In this document: piece after piece, positions 1-10,700 of the stretch | Numbering within the stretch: position 1 is the stretch's first letter | Layout: each line of letters begins with the position of its first letter | Origin: a virus | Virus record (IMG/VR): IMGVR_UViG_3300001848_000349 | Location: 1 to 64,000 of that record | Direction: 5' to 3' (one strand) | Length of the DNA stretch: 64,000 nt | Program-made: the position numbers and the translations under genes | The notes under the pieces: generated by a model | The model's input: the letters and a program-made list of their open reading frames with translations, nothing else | Told to the model about the DNA's origin: nothing | The model's database searches: none

Positions 1-693
1 ATTATACTTAATTAAATTTTGTCCCCATTGCTTCTTCATTAAAGCAGTGGCATATCTTTTAAGGAAACTATCGTTGTATACTTGAGACCAATCTTCTGGA
101 TCTAAAGCACGATGACACTCAATTAACAAATAACTTCCTTCATAAATTCTTGACTTATCAATATCAATATACAAACGATCTTGGCGTTTGTTAAATCTGA
201 ATTGTACTAATGCTCCAGTATTAACAACCATATCAAGAGTTTCAAAATACTGACGAATCATATAGTAATTTGTCATGTCAAAATTACCAAAAGCAAATCC
301 TGATGAGAATGAAAAAATGTCCATTAGGAAATACTGGTTGCTTAAACCAAACAAATCATTACGAATCCAATTAGAAGATACACCAAATACTTTTGTTATA
401 CCTAATACGTGATCTGGAACTTCTATGTAATTGTTTCTATCTTGCCAAACATCACCTTCTGGTGAAGCTTCTGATTCATCTGAATGTGTAAATCTGTATA
501 CGTCATCTGAAGTAATACGATGCTTTAAGTACATCGTCTCAACACCATCATAATGCCACTCTTGATAAAACTGAATGGCAGTATCGATGATGTCATCTAC
601 CTGATCATCATCGATATTGATTTGTAATACTGGAGCACCTAATTGTCGTTTACAATAAGCAATTAGTTCCGCCCTGCTAGATGGTCTTGCCAT
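1..693 (-). CDS. 13: Neck protein gp13 (T4-like), 3' end beyond the window
   Basis: The frame is open from an ATG at 693 to the window edge (231 codons, no stop), so the C-terminus is missing. The protein begins MARPSSRAELIAYCKRQLG and continues with INIDDDQVDDIIDTAIQFY and an EWHYDGVE segment, the N-terminal signature I know from cyanophage versions of T4 gp13. In T4, gp13 joins gp14 to close the filled head and form the neck to which the tail attaches. T4 gp13 is about 309 residues, so perhaps a quarter is off the window. A T4 late promoter octamer lies 22-29 bases upstream of the ATG, fitting a late structural gene. It follows cpeT directly. The assignment is from sequence resemblance and gene order; no structure or search supports it here. 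Confidence 0.85.
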   Translation of the reverse strand, partial: MARPSSRAELIAYCKRQLGAPVLQINIDDDQVDDIIDTAIQFYQEWHYDGVETMYLKHRITSDDVYRFTHSDESEASPEGDVWQDRNNYIEVPDHVLGITKVFGVSSNWIRNDLFGLSNQYFLMDIFSFSSGFAFGNFDMTNYYMIRQYFETLDMVVNTGALVQFRFNKRQDRLYIDIDKSRIYEGSYLLIECHRALDPEDWSQVYNDSFLKRYATALMKKQWGQNLIKYN

Positions 694-714
694 TTATACA
701 TAGACTCTTTTTTA

Positions 715-722
715 TATTTATA
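715..722 (-). promoter_or_regulatory. T4-type late promoter for gp13
   Basis: The minus strand reads TATAAATA exactly, the octamer used by the T4 gp55 late sigma factor. It lies 22 bases upstream of the gp13 ATG and overlaps the stop codon of cpeT (718-720). The same octamer precedes other structural genes in the window. Confidence 0.6.
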
Positions 723-1161
723 CCCTATCAAAAATGAAGGGTCCGCCATCATCTTTACCAAATATCAATTGTCCATCTGGATTGTATCCAGCATCTTTAG
801 CTAGATAATGCTGCTGGTTAAATTTAACTTCGCTTACAATACGATTACCTTTTACAATACATTCACCACATTGAGATGCTGTCCAGTAACCATCTTTGTA
901 AGTAAAGATATAATCACAGTTGTGCTCCCAATTCATATTAAAAGATTTGAAAGCAACTTCTGTATCTGAAAGATATTCGTAGGTGTGATATTCTTGACGA
1001 TACGGTTCACCTTTAGGATAAAGATATTCATACCAATTTTGTGAGTGTAATTTATTATCTCCTAGATCTTTGTACACCACACGAATCATAGCGTACTGTG
1101 ATGGATAAGAAAATGCTTGGATTTTATTGACGTATTCTCCAATTATAGATTCAAATTTCAT
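718..1161 (-). CDS. cpeT: CpeT-like phycobiliprotein lyase (147 aa)
   Basis: CpeT/CpcT lyases attach phycoerythrobilin or phycocyanobilin to cysteines of phycobiliproteins; cyanophages carry short versions as auxiliary metabolic genes. Matching family features are the early YAMIRVVYKDL strand, the PYRQEYHTYEYL segment near residue 55, a CGECIVKGNRIVSEV strand, and the C-terminal AGYNPDGQLIFGKDDGGPF, which corresponds to the family's DRG...G...WGS..GPF ending. At 147 residues it is shorter than typical host proteins of about 200. I chose the ATG at 1161 because GGAGGGTGAA sits directly before it; the TTG at 1173 lies inside that ribosome site. A terminator-like hairpin ends only about a dozen bases upstream, which is odd. 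Whether it is enzymatically active cannot be judged; phage CpeT may act mainly as a bilin binder or chaperone. Confidence 0.85.
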   Translation of the reverse strand: MKFESIIGEYVNKIQAFSYPSQYAMIRVVYKDLGDNKLHSQNWYEYLYPKGEPYRQEYHTYEYLSDTEVAFKSFNMNWEHNCDYIFTYKDGYWTASQCGECIVKGNRIVSEVKFNQQHYLAKDAGYNPDGQLIFGKDDGGPFIFDRV

Positions 1162-1174
1162 TTCACCCTCCAAT

Positions 1175-1196
1175 AAAAAACCCCCCGTGAGGGGGG
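1175..1196 (-). terminator. Rho-independent terminator-like hairpin before cpeT
   Basis: On the minus strand six C, the loop TCAC and six G form a perfect 6-bp GC stem (1181-1196), followed immediately by six T (1175-1180). It follows the stop of the 73-residue gene at 1204. The cpeT ribosome site starts only a few bases after the T run, so it could also act as an attenuator. Confidence 0.8.
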
Positions 1197-1203
1197 AGAT
1201 AAA

Positions 1204-1425
1204 TCATTCTACTACTTCTGTTTCAGAAACTGGAGTTTCCTCAGCAGGTGCTTCTGCTGTTTCTTCTTGAGGATCAAGGATCTGAAGAGTTTCCAGACCA
1301 CCTAGAAGTTTGGTTTTATACTCCTTAGCTCTTTCTAGTTCACCTTCTAATTTGGTAATTTGCTCAGTAACATTTTTAAGTTGAGCATTAAAGTTTTCAC
1401 GTAATGTAGCAGTATCAGTTGTCAT
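1204..1425 (-). CDS. Small coiled-coil protein (73 aa), conserved cyanophage hypothetical
   Basis: The protein starts MTTDTATLRENFNAQLKN and runs as heptad-like helix (LKNVTEQITKLEGELERAKEY) for about 45 residues, then ends in an acidic Glu/Pro/Ala tail (EETAEAPAEETPVSETEVVE). The long helix suggests a coiled coil, perhaps a chaperone or a virion assembly factor; I do not recognise a function. The ATG at 1425 is preferred over an upstream in-frame start at 1467 because AGGAG lies about ten bases before it and because the upstream part would overlap a late-promoter-like octamer at 1472-1479. It sits between the giant fibre gene cluster and cpeT, and its transcript appears to end at the hairpin immediately downstream. 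Confidence 0.7.
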   Translation of the reverse strand: MTTDTATLRENFNAQLKNVTEQITKLEGELERAKEYKTKLLGGLETLQILDPQEETAEAPAEETPVSETEVVE

Positions 1426-1471
1426 TTGTCGAATCTCCTGTTGTATAAAGCTGAATGGGGGATACATAATT

Positions 1472-1479
1472 TATTTATG
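1472..1479 (-). promoter_or_regulatory. Late-promoter-like octamer
   Basis: The minus strand reads CATAAATA, one base from TATAAATA, about 47 bases upstream of the ATG at 1425 and just after the stop of the 92-residue gene. It would place the small coiled-coil gene, and cpeT by read-through, in the late class. Confidence 0.4.
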
Positions 1480-1487
1480 TTGTTATT

Positions 1488-1766
1488 TTAAGGCGTAGTA
1501 GAGTTACCCGTACCTAATCCTAGTATAGCAGCAAGTTGTTGTTTCTGTTCTAATGTAAGATTTGCTAAAGGATCTGGTTCTGGTTCTGGTGGAGCTGGTG
1601 GATTGTATTCATATTGATTTGGGTATTCTTCTAAAACAAGATGTACAGGATGTACATCCATATAAGTGTCATAAGATTCAATCAGATCAGTATTCTCATC
1701 ATCAACTAAAATTCTACCAATACAAGTATCATCTTCTTTTAATACATAAAATGTTCTTACTGTCAT
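1488..1766 (-). CDS. Hypothetical protein (92 aa) downstream of the giant fibre gene
   Basis: The ATG at 1766 follows a good ribosome site (AGGAGG, about six bases away). Residues 1-45 form a mixed alpha/beta acidic segment (MTVRTFYVLKEDDTCIGRI...). A proline-rich linker (NPPAPPEPEPDP) comes next, then a short helix (LANLTLEQKQQLAAILGL) and a Thr/Pro end. The layout, a small domain with a Pro linker and a short helix, recalls small virion or tail-fibre accessory proteins, but I recognise no family. It begins 12 bases after the end of the 6875-codon fibre gene, so it is probably co-transcribed with it and may be a fibre chaperone or tip accessory. That role is only inferred from position. Confidence 0.65.
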   Translation of the reverse strand: MTVRTFYVLKEDDTCIGRILVDDENTDLIESYDTYMDVHPVHLVLEEYPNQYEYNPPAPPEPEPDPLANLTLEQKQQLAAILGLGTGNSTTP

Positions 1767-1777
1767 AAATCCTCCTA

Positions 1778-4700
1778 TTAATACCAGTATACTCTTATGT
1801 GTCCTCTTCCGCCAGCACCACCGTCTCCGCCTTTTGCTGTGACAGCACTCACAATAGATGTTGATGCTACAGTTTGTGCTTTACCACTTACAATATAATT
1901 TGTAGTTGGAGAACCAGAGACTCCTCCATTATTTATTCTTAATACTGTACCAGCAGCACCAGCAGCACCTGGGATTAGAGCATATTGAATAGTTGCGCCT
2001 GTAAAAGCACTAATACCTGTTCCTGTATTTAAAGTGTAACCACCACCAGCGCCAGTACCACCATTTCTTGCTTGAATGAAGAATGAACTATTTACTGATT
2101 GTCCAGGTCCCTGACCAGCAGTAGCACAAGAAATTGATGCTCCAGTTACAATGGTATTTGTAGCAGTAGTCACAGTAAAGTTAGCAGTAGAAGCAGTGAA
2201 GTTAGCGATAAATGATCCAGTGTTCCAAGTTTGATATACCATAAATGAAGTTGTTGATGGTACAGAAGAAACAATCCAATAACCATTATAAGCATTTGCC
2301 CAACCAGTAACACCAGAGGTTCCTAATGTATTAGCAGTAGTACCAGCAATTTGAACAAGATCACCTACTGCTAATCCATGAGTAGCAGAACAAGCAACAA
2401 CAAATCCCATCAATAAAGGATTGACCGCCCCACCCCAATAAGGTGTGATGCTAGAAATAGAAACTGTTGAATATGTAGGTAGTGTTTTAATGGCAGTACC
2501 AGCAGCAACACCAGTACCAGTGAGGGATGCTCCTAGTGCTAATCTGCTGCCACCCATGCCTTGAGCTTGAGTTTGACCGCTTCCACTACAAGTAAAGTTA
2601 GCGCCAATGTTAGCAAGACCTTGACCGTATATAATATAAGTTCCAGCACCACCAGTAGTAGTTCCTGTTCCGAGAGCAACAATAGTTGTTCCAGCAGGTA
2701 AACTACTACCAGTTACTGTCATTCCAGTTGTAAAAGCACCAGCAGAAACAGAACCAATATTTAAAATACCAAATCCAGGGAGACTTGCGTTTACGCCTGT
2801 TACTGTGGCATTATTACCAGAAGTAGCAGTTTGAGAAGCAGTAATTGCTGTTACAGTTAAAGTATTGTTGGCGATAGATCCAGTTACGGCACCATTATTT
2901 GTGGTAGTAGCGGTAAAGATTCTAGCAGCCCCACCACCGCCACCACCAGCACCAGGCCAACCACCTTCACCTCCTGCTTGTCCGTATACAGAAACGTTTC
3001 CAGTATGAAGGTTTGAAACACCACCATTTCCACCTAATCCTGCCCACCCAGTTGTAAGGAGATCATAACCAGGAGTAGCAGCAGTATCAAGATTAGTTAG
3101 AAGTGGCGTAGCTGCCGTCGAAGCAGCAACAGCATTTATAGTTAATGGAATACTAATAGTATAACCACCAGTAGCACCAGTACCGTTACATTGTGCTAAT
3201 CCAGAAGTTACCATTGTAGCACCGTTTGTGAATCCAGTACCACTAGCAGTAAATCCAGTAGCAGTTGATGATGTAATAGTAACAGTTTGATTGAACTGTG
3301 TTGCTGATCCAGTAGAAGCAGTAGTACCACTAATTGTTACTGTACCACCACCAGGCCACTGCCAGTTAACATTACCAGTATCTACAGTTATTGCTGTAGT
3401 TGATGTAGCAGTAATGTTTCTAATTTGAATTGGCCATGGCCATCCAGTGGCAACAACATAAGCATTAGTAGCGGTAGCACCAAAGTTAATAAATTGTCCA
3501 ACACTTAAAGCAGCACCAGTATTCATTGTCAATTTAATAAGTTGAGCTTGACCCCCAGTTGTAACTGCTGTGGTAGTTAAAGTACCAGCTGCAGTTGTTG
3601 TTGATGATGTTCCAGTACTACTTGTGTAACTTAATGATCCAACGTTTGCTGGAACACCAGAAGAAAGAATAGCTGGTGCTGTGCTAAGTGATGCTCCAGC
3701 ACCACCACCAGTTGGAGCTTTACCAGTTTGTGTGAGTGATCTAGAAGTAGGTGATAAAGAACTTTCAGTTGGCCAAGCATTTTGTGTTGGAGTTGCGGTT
3801 ATACTTGCGTTTTGACCATTCATACCAGCAAGAGCAATATCAGTAGAATCTTGATAACCCCATAAACTAGTTGTGGCAGAAGTGACGGTGCTCCATGAAT
3901 TATTAGCAACGCCAGCAGTTGTAGTACCACCACCACCACCAGCGTTTGGAGCTGGAGCACTGCTTAATGTTATTGTAGATCCTGTTTTTAACGGAATAGA
4001 TAAAGTTGTAATACTGCCAGCACCGCCAGCGGTTCCACTAGTATTACCTACAGAATTAATTAAACCACCAACTCCAGCCAATCCGCCAGCAGCAATTGTA
4101 CCTGTTGAGTTTGAAGATGATAGTGAAGATGCTGGAATTAAATAAGATCTATAACCACCAGATGCACCTGATGCTCCTCCACCAGATCCTGTGGCACCAG
4201 TGTTATTTCTAAATCCATGTCCACCGCCACCTCCAGCACCAGAACTCCATAATTCAATATAGAACCACTTAGCATAAGGAGCGACAGTTAATAAATTGAG
4301 TGTTGTAGTTGCTGGAATATCAATATAACCATGGCTATCAGTCCACGAAGGAGTATTGCCAACGTTTCTTAGAATTTGATTTAGTTGACCAAATTTGTTT
4401 GATTCAGAAGTAACTTGACCAGCATAGTTAATTGCTGTTGAAGTATTTGATCCAGACTGATAGTGGAATGCTAAGCTTCTAGTGTGTGTAATTGTTGTAG
4501 AAGCAGCAGATTGTGAAGTATCAACAGTATATAAACCTATACCACCATTTGAAATTGGAGTAATTGTAGGACCATTATTTGTATTAATAAATGCTGGTCC
4601 TAAATTAACTGCTCCATTAGTAATGGTTGTAGTTGTGGTTGTGGAAGAATTAACCAACCACAATCCGTAAATACCATTTACTGTTTGGTTACCATTACAA

Positions 4701-7700
4701 TAACCATTTGGAGTTACTCCAGAAATCTGTACAAATGAACCAACTGGAATAGCAATTGGGAATGCTGAGTGGGTTACAGTAAAGCTAGATGTAGTTGAAG
4801 TGATAGCAGTAATCGTTGCTCCACTTGTTCCAGCAGTTACTACAAAACCAAATTGTGAAATTCTTGTGCCAGCAGTTACACCAGTTCCAGATAAAATATT
4901 TCCTAAAGTTAAAGTTCCAGTAGGAGCAGTAGTAATAGCAAGACATGTGGTAGCAATTTGTCCCGTAAATGTTCCTGTTGGATCAGTAAGTGATAGGTTA
5001 TTGGCAGCACCAATATCAGTGATCGTTGATCTTGTTTGATAAACTGGAGCAGTATTAACGCCAGCACTAACTAATACTTGTCCTGTAGCAACAGCAGCAA
5101 GACCGCTTGTAGTGCCAACAGCAGATTGATATAGAATTGCTCCAACTGTGTTGCCAGAAGCAGGGACCGTGCTGACAGCAGTACCAGCAGCAAGAGTACT
5201 TTGGTTAACCCATTGTGGAGCTGTAGCACCAGTGTTAACGGTCAATACTTGGTTAGCAGTACCAGTTGCTAACTTAGCAGTAGCACCAGCACCAGATTGA
5301 TATAAAATATTACCAGCAACACCACCAGAAATATTGTTTGATGTTCCTACTGTTACTGATGTATTAGTTGTCCATTGTGGAGCAGATCCACTTGAAGTTA
5401 AGATGGCATTAGATCCACCAATTGCCAATGTCGTTGTAGCGCCAGCAGCAGTTTGATAAGGAATAGATCCAGCAGCACCACCAGCAATATTAGTTGCTGT
5501 TCCTACTGATAAACTAGAAGCATTCGCGTAAGTAGGAGCAGAAGCACCACCAATAATTACTTGAGTTGATGTACCAAGTGCTAAAAATGCCGTTGCTCCA
5601 GCAGCAGTTTGATAAGGAATAGATCCAGCAGCACCAGCAGCAATATTAGTTGCTGTTCCTACTGCTAGTGAAGATTGATTAGTCCAAGAAGGAGCAGCTG
5701 CTGATCCTCCAGAAAGAAGAACTTGGTTAGCAGTACCAGTTGATAACTTAGACGTTGTGTTAGCAGCAGATTGATAAAGAAGTTTAAAGTTATCTCCAGC
5801 AACTGAAGTAATGTTACCAGCAGTTAAAGTAGTTGGATCTGTCCATTGTGGAGCAACTGATGTAGTATTGTAAGTAAGAACGTAACCATTTGTACCAACA
5901 GCAAGTTTAGATGTAGTTCCAGCACCAGATTGATAAAGAAGTTGACCAGCAGCCCCGCTTGAAATATTACCAGCAGTAATATTTGTTTGATCCGTCCATG
6001 AAGGAGCAGCAGCAGAACCACCAGAAATTAATACTTGGTTAGCAGTACCAGTTGATAACTTAGAGGTTGTATTGGCAGCAGACTGATAAAGAATCTTAAA
6101 GTTATCAGCAGCAAGTGAAGAAATATTACCAGCAGTTAAGTTTGCTTGATCTGTCCATGAAGGAGCAGTGGCACCAACGTTAACAATCAATGCTTGACCA
6201 GCAGTTCCGATTGCTAGTTTTGATGTAGCACCAGCAGCAGATTGATATAGAATCTGACCAGCAGTACCACCAGCAATATTACCAGCAGTGATGCTACTTT
6301 GTGCTAACCAGGATGGGTTGGCACCAGCACCACCAGTTTGAAGAACATAACCAGCAGTACCAGCAGCAAGTTTAGATGTAGTTGAAGCAGCAGATTGATA
6401 TAGAATATCTCCTTGAGCACCACCGTTAATATTTCCAGCAGTAACGTTTGATTGATCTCTCCAAATTGGTTTTGTGTTTGTTCCGTCATAGAACAGTACT
6501 TGACCATCGGTTCCTACAGTGAGTTTGGCAGTAGCACCAGCACCAGATTGATAGAGAAGTTGACCAGCAGATCCAGCATCAATGTTGCCAGCAGTAATAG
6601 TATTTTGTGCTACCCATGTTGGGTTAGCGCCTGTACCGTTTGTTCTTAGAATGTAACCAGAAGTTCCTACTGCTAGTTTTGAAGTTGTTCCAGAAGCAGA
6701 CTGGAATAGTAATTCACCTTGATTACCGCCAGCAATATTACCAGCAGTGATATTAATTTGATTTGTCCAGAGAGGAGCATTTGCTGTTGGATTAACAATC
6801 AATACTTGACCAGCATTACCAATTGGTAGTGATGTTGTTACGTTAGCACCAGATTGATATAGAAGTGAACCAGCAGCACCACCAACGGAAACGGCAGTAG
6901 CACTAGAAGCATTACCAGTGAACGATCCAGAGAAAATCTTGGTTGTTAATGTTCCAGTGAATGGGTTGAAGAATAATCCAGTTGTAGCATCTGTATTGTA
7001 TAATACGTTGGTGTATGATACGTTAGTAGCAAAGAATGGAATAGCATATGAACTATCAGTTGCTGTTTCGGAAGTAATCTTAATTGTATTTGATTGTCCA
7101 GAAGTTAATGTACTTTGAGCAACCCATTGAGGAGCTGTGGCACCAGAGTTAACGGTTAATACTTGACCAGCAGTTCCAATATTTAATTTTGTTAGTGTTG
7201 GAGTTGTAGCGTTAGCATAGAGTAAATCGCCAACAGCATAAGAATTAATTCCAGTACCACCACGTAATGCTGATAGAGTACCAGCATCAGCATTATTCAT
7301 ATTAGTGTAGTAAGCACCAGTTTGATCATCTAATAAGTCAGCGTTTAAGTTTGTGACCTTGGTTGTAGATGAAACTGTTAATGGAGCAGTTCCTTGTGGA
7401 GCAGGAATAATTAATTGACCAGACTTATCAAATGAGAATGTTCTGGATGTAGTAATTGTAGTATCGGTTGATCTTGTGGCATCATCAGCGAATACAAAAT
7501 CTAATCTTCCACCAGCCCCAGTTCCTACACCAGTAGCATCCGAATGCTTGAGTAAGAATCCATAATTTGATGTTTGATACTTAGTAGCACCACCAGTAAT
7601 GTAGATACCACCAGCAATATGATCTCCAGAAGTTCTTAGAATTGAGTAATCTCTTGTATTGAAATCTCTTCCATCTAATAGGTCAGCATCTAATCCAGAT

Positions 7701-10700
7701 CCAGCACCATCATTGTTTTCATTCCAAATTCTATAATCGTTTGAACCAGAGCTATAGAAGATTGAACTATTATCTTTGGCGAAGAATCTAATGGTTCTAT
7801 CAGCATCTACTTGTGCCCAGGTTGCTAATGTATTAGCAGCAGATCCATTTCCAATCGCTAGGTATAGAGAAGAACCACTATTACCAATTGCCCATGTTCT
7901 GCCAGTTCCTGTGCTACCAGCAATACCTTGTAGACTTAAAGAACCACCATCAGCGATTAATCCAGCAACAACTTTATTGCTATAATTATCTGGGTCAACA
8001 ACTGTATTATCAGCAAGTTGAGCAGCATCATTGACGGTAAGGAATCCAGTTAATGTTGTTGTTCCTCCAACAGAAATATTGCCAGAGGTTGAAGTATCTG
8101 TATCAGATCTCATTACCTGAGACTTGGTAATTCCTTGTAGGAAGTTAGCATTTAATCCAGAAGTATCGGTGTCATTACCAGAATGCCATACAGTGTTTGT
8201 ATTGTATGTAAATCCAGCACCAGTGATGTTTAGAGAACCAGTGCCATTATCTGATGAACCACCAGTAACTTGGAATCTTACATCATAATCATTATTTCTT
8301 CCGCTTGAATGGAAGTCAATAATAGCACCATTAGCAGGTACGTTGTTTGAAACAATATTGCTATCGTTTCTTCCTAGGATTAATCTAGCACCAGTTCCAT
8401 CATCTTGTAATGTAGCTGATGTATAAGTTCCAAAAGAACTAATTCTTACCGTAGTAAATGGTTGTTCATTTCCTGTTGTACCAATTCTTGTGGCAGCACC
8501 AATAATACCTGTATCTAAAGATACGGTGTAAATTACATAATTTAATTCTGTGTTAATTGTTTCTAGTGGAAACTTCTGTTCAATTTGTTTGATTGTTACT
8601 TGTCCTACGTTTTGTAGGTTATCATTATAAAGATTTAATTGTTGCCCAATGCTGTAATTTAAATCACCATTGTTTAATCTATTGGAGAAATAAATTTCGT
8701 AATGAGTAAAGTCAATATATTTTGTGAGGTTAATTGAGTTCAAGAATTTCTTAGAACTCATGATAGGTTGTAATCTAGCATCAGAAATGCTACCACCATC
8801 AAGGTTTAGAGCATTTGTATACCATGCTCTTGTTCTACCATGCATCTTGTCGGCATCTAATCCAGATCCAGCACCGTCGTTACCAGAGGTCCATACTTTA
8901 TACCATTGTGACCAAGCATTTGTAGGATCGGTAGGAATGAGGTTACCACTACCACGTAGATACATGTTTGGTACAACATCATCGGCAGGAGATGCTGATG
9001 ATCCACCACCACCAGAGTTAACATAAGGAGTACCATCTGTGAAAGCAAGTTGTTTAACACCACCGCCACCAGCATCGTTACCAACACCAGATGGCCTCAA
9101 CGTTAGAATTGAAACTCTATCGCCTTCATTTTCTAATGTTCTATCAGCAATATTATATCTAAAGTTGGAAGAAACTCTTACAGCAAGAGTCATACCTTGA
9201 GTATATGCTGAAGGTGCTGGAACAGCATTAATAGAATCCACAATAGAATCTAGTCTTGCTGTAGAACCAGACTTACCTGTAACGTCAATTGAATATGAAC
9301 CAGAGAGTCTATCTGTTCTAAGTGTACCTGCTTCTAGGTTAGAAGCATCAAGATAGAAAGCACCTTGCTTACCATCAAGTAAGTCAGCATCTAATCCAGA
9401 TTCTGGACCAGTCTTAAGTGTTAGAGCACCGTTAGGACCAAAGGTATATTGTGACTTGAGGAATCTGGAAACACCTACAGTACCAAAAGCATCTAATGAT
9501 GTTGTTTGGTTTGTTGTTCTCTTGATATCTACTTCAATATTGGAGAAGTAAATTTGCTGAGTAGAAACTAATCCTCTTAGTTTTGCTCCAGTACCAATTC
9601 CTAAAATACCAGGGATTGGATCTACAACAAAGTCAGTAGCGTATTGAATACCACCATCAGTGATAACAGCATTTGTAATTTTTCCACCTAGAACAGTGAA
9701 TGAAGCTTTAGCTCCTGTTCCTGTTCCACCATCAGTTCTAAAGATTTCTACGTTATTGTATGTGCCATTGTTATAATATACTCCAAATGTTACAGATTCA
9801 TTAGTAATATTTTGAGTTAATGTTTGATCAATATTAACAGTAGCAGTAAAATCTACACCTGGGTTTAATGGAACAACTGATGTTACTAAAGCACCAGATG
9901 GAACTTTTGATGAAAATACTTCTTGATCTTCAAGAATTCCACTGTAATCTCCTACAGTGAAGAAATTATCTCCAGAATTACCAGAAAGAATTGTGGTTGT
10001 TACAGCATCTCCAGAGTTTTCAATGAAGATTGAATCAACAAATCCACCTTTAGTGAATGAAGATTCGAACTGTAATGGAGTTTCAGTTCTAGTAAAGGTG
10101 ATAATTTGACCAGGAAGAATGTCATCAGTAATCAAACTACTTATTGATACTCTTGTATTTCCTTCTACAACAGTAACATCAATTACAATTGTATTTGCTA
10201 GAATACCGTTTCCAGAAACTTTTTGACCAGTTTGAACTAATGATGTCCTTTCTAATGTGATGTAGCTTAGTCCAGCTTCAGACTTAAGATATGCTAAACG
10301 TAAGAACTTGACTTCTGGTAGTTTAATACCTTGAACAACTGGTTTGTAAGTTTGATCTCCACGTAAGAAAGTAAATGAGTTGGCGGAACCAGTACCTAAT
10401 CTTGAAGAAGAAATAATACCAGTAGTAATCGAACCAGCATCAATAGTTTGTGAAGTTAGAGGAACCCAATTGCCTTCATTTTGGGAAGAAATATTAACAA
10501 CTCTAGTTATATCTAATGTTCTTTGTGGAGAATTATTAGATTTAATTGTATCAACATCAGTAAACTTAACAGCGTTTTGAATCTTGATGTATACTCTACT
10601 TTCTACAAATGCCTGTAGAGAAGCTCTTTCACCAACGTAAGCATAGAAGCAAGTACCACCATCAGCAGGTTGTGGAATTGAAGATTGACCACTGAATGCT

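Noticed and set aside
1162-1173. TTG start for cpeT four codons upstream
   Set aside because: It lies within the ribosome site GGAGGGTGAA that serves the ATG at 1161.
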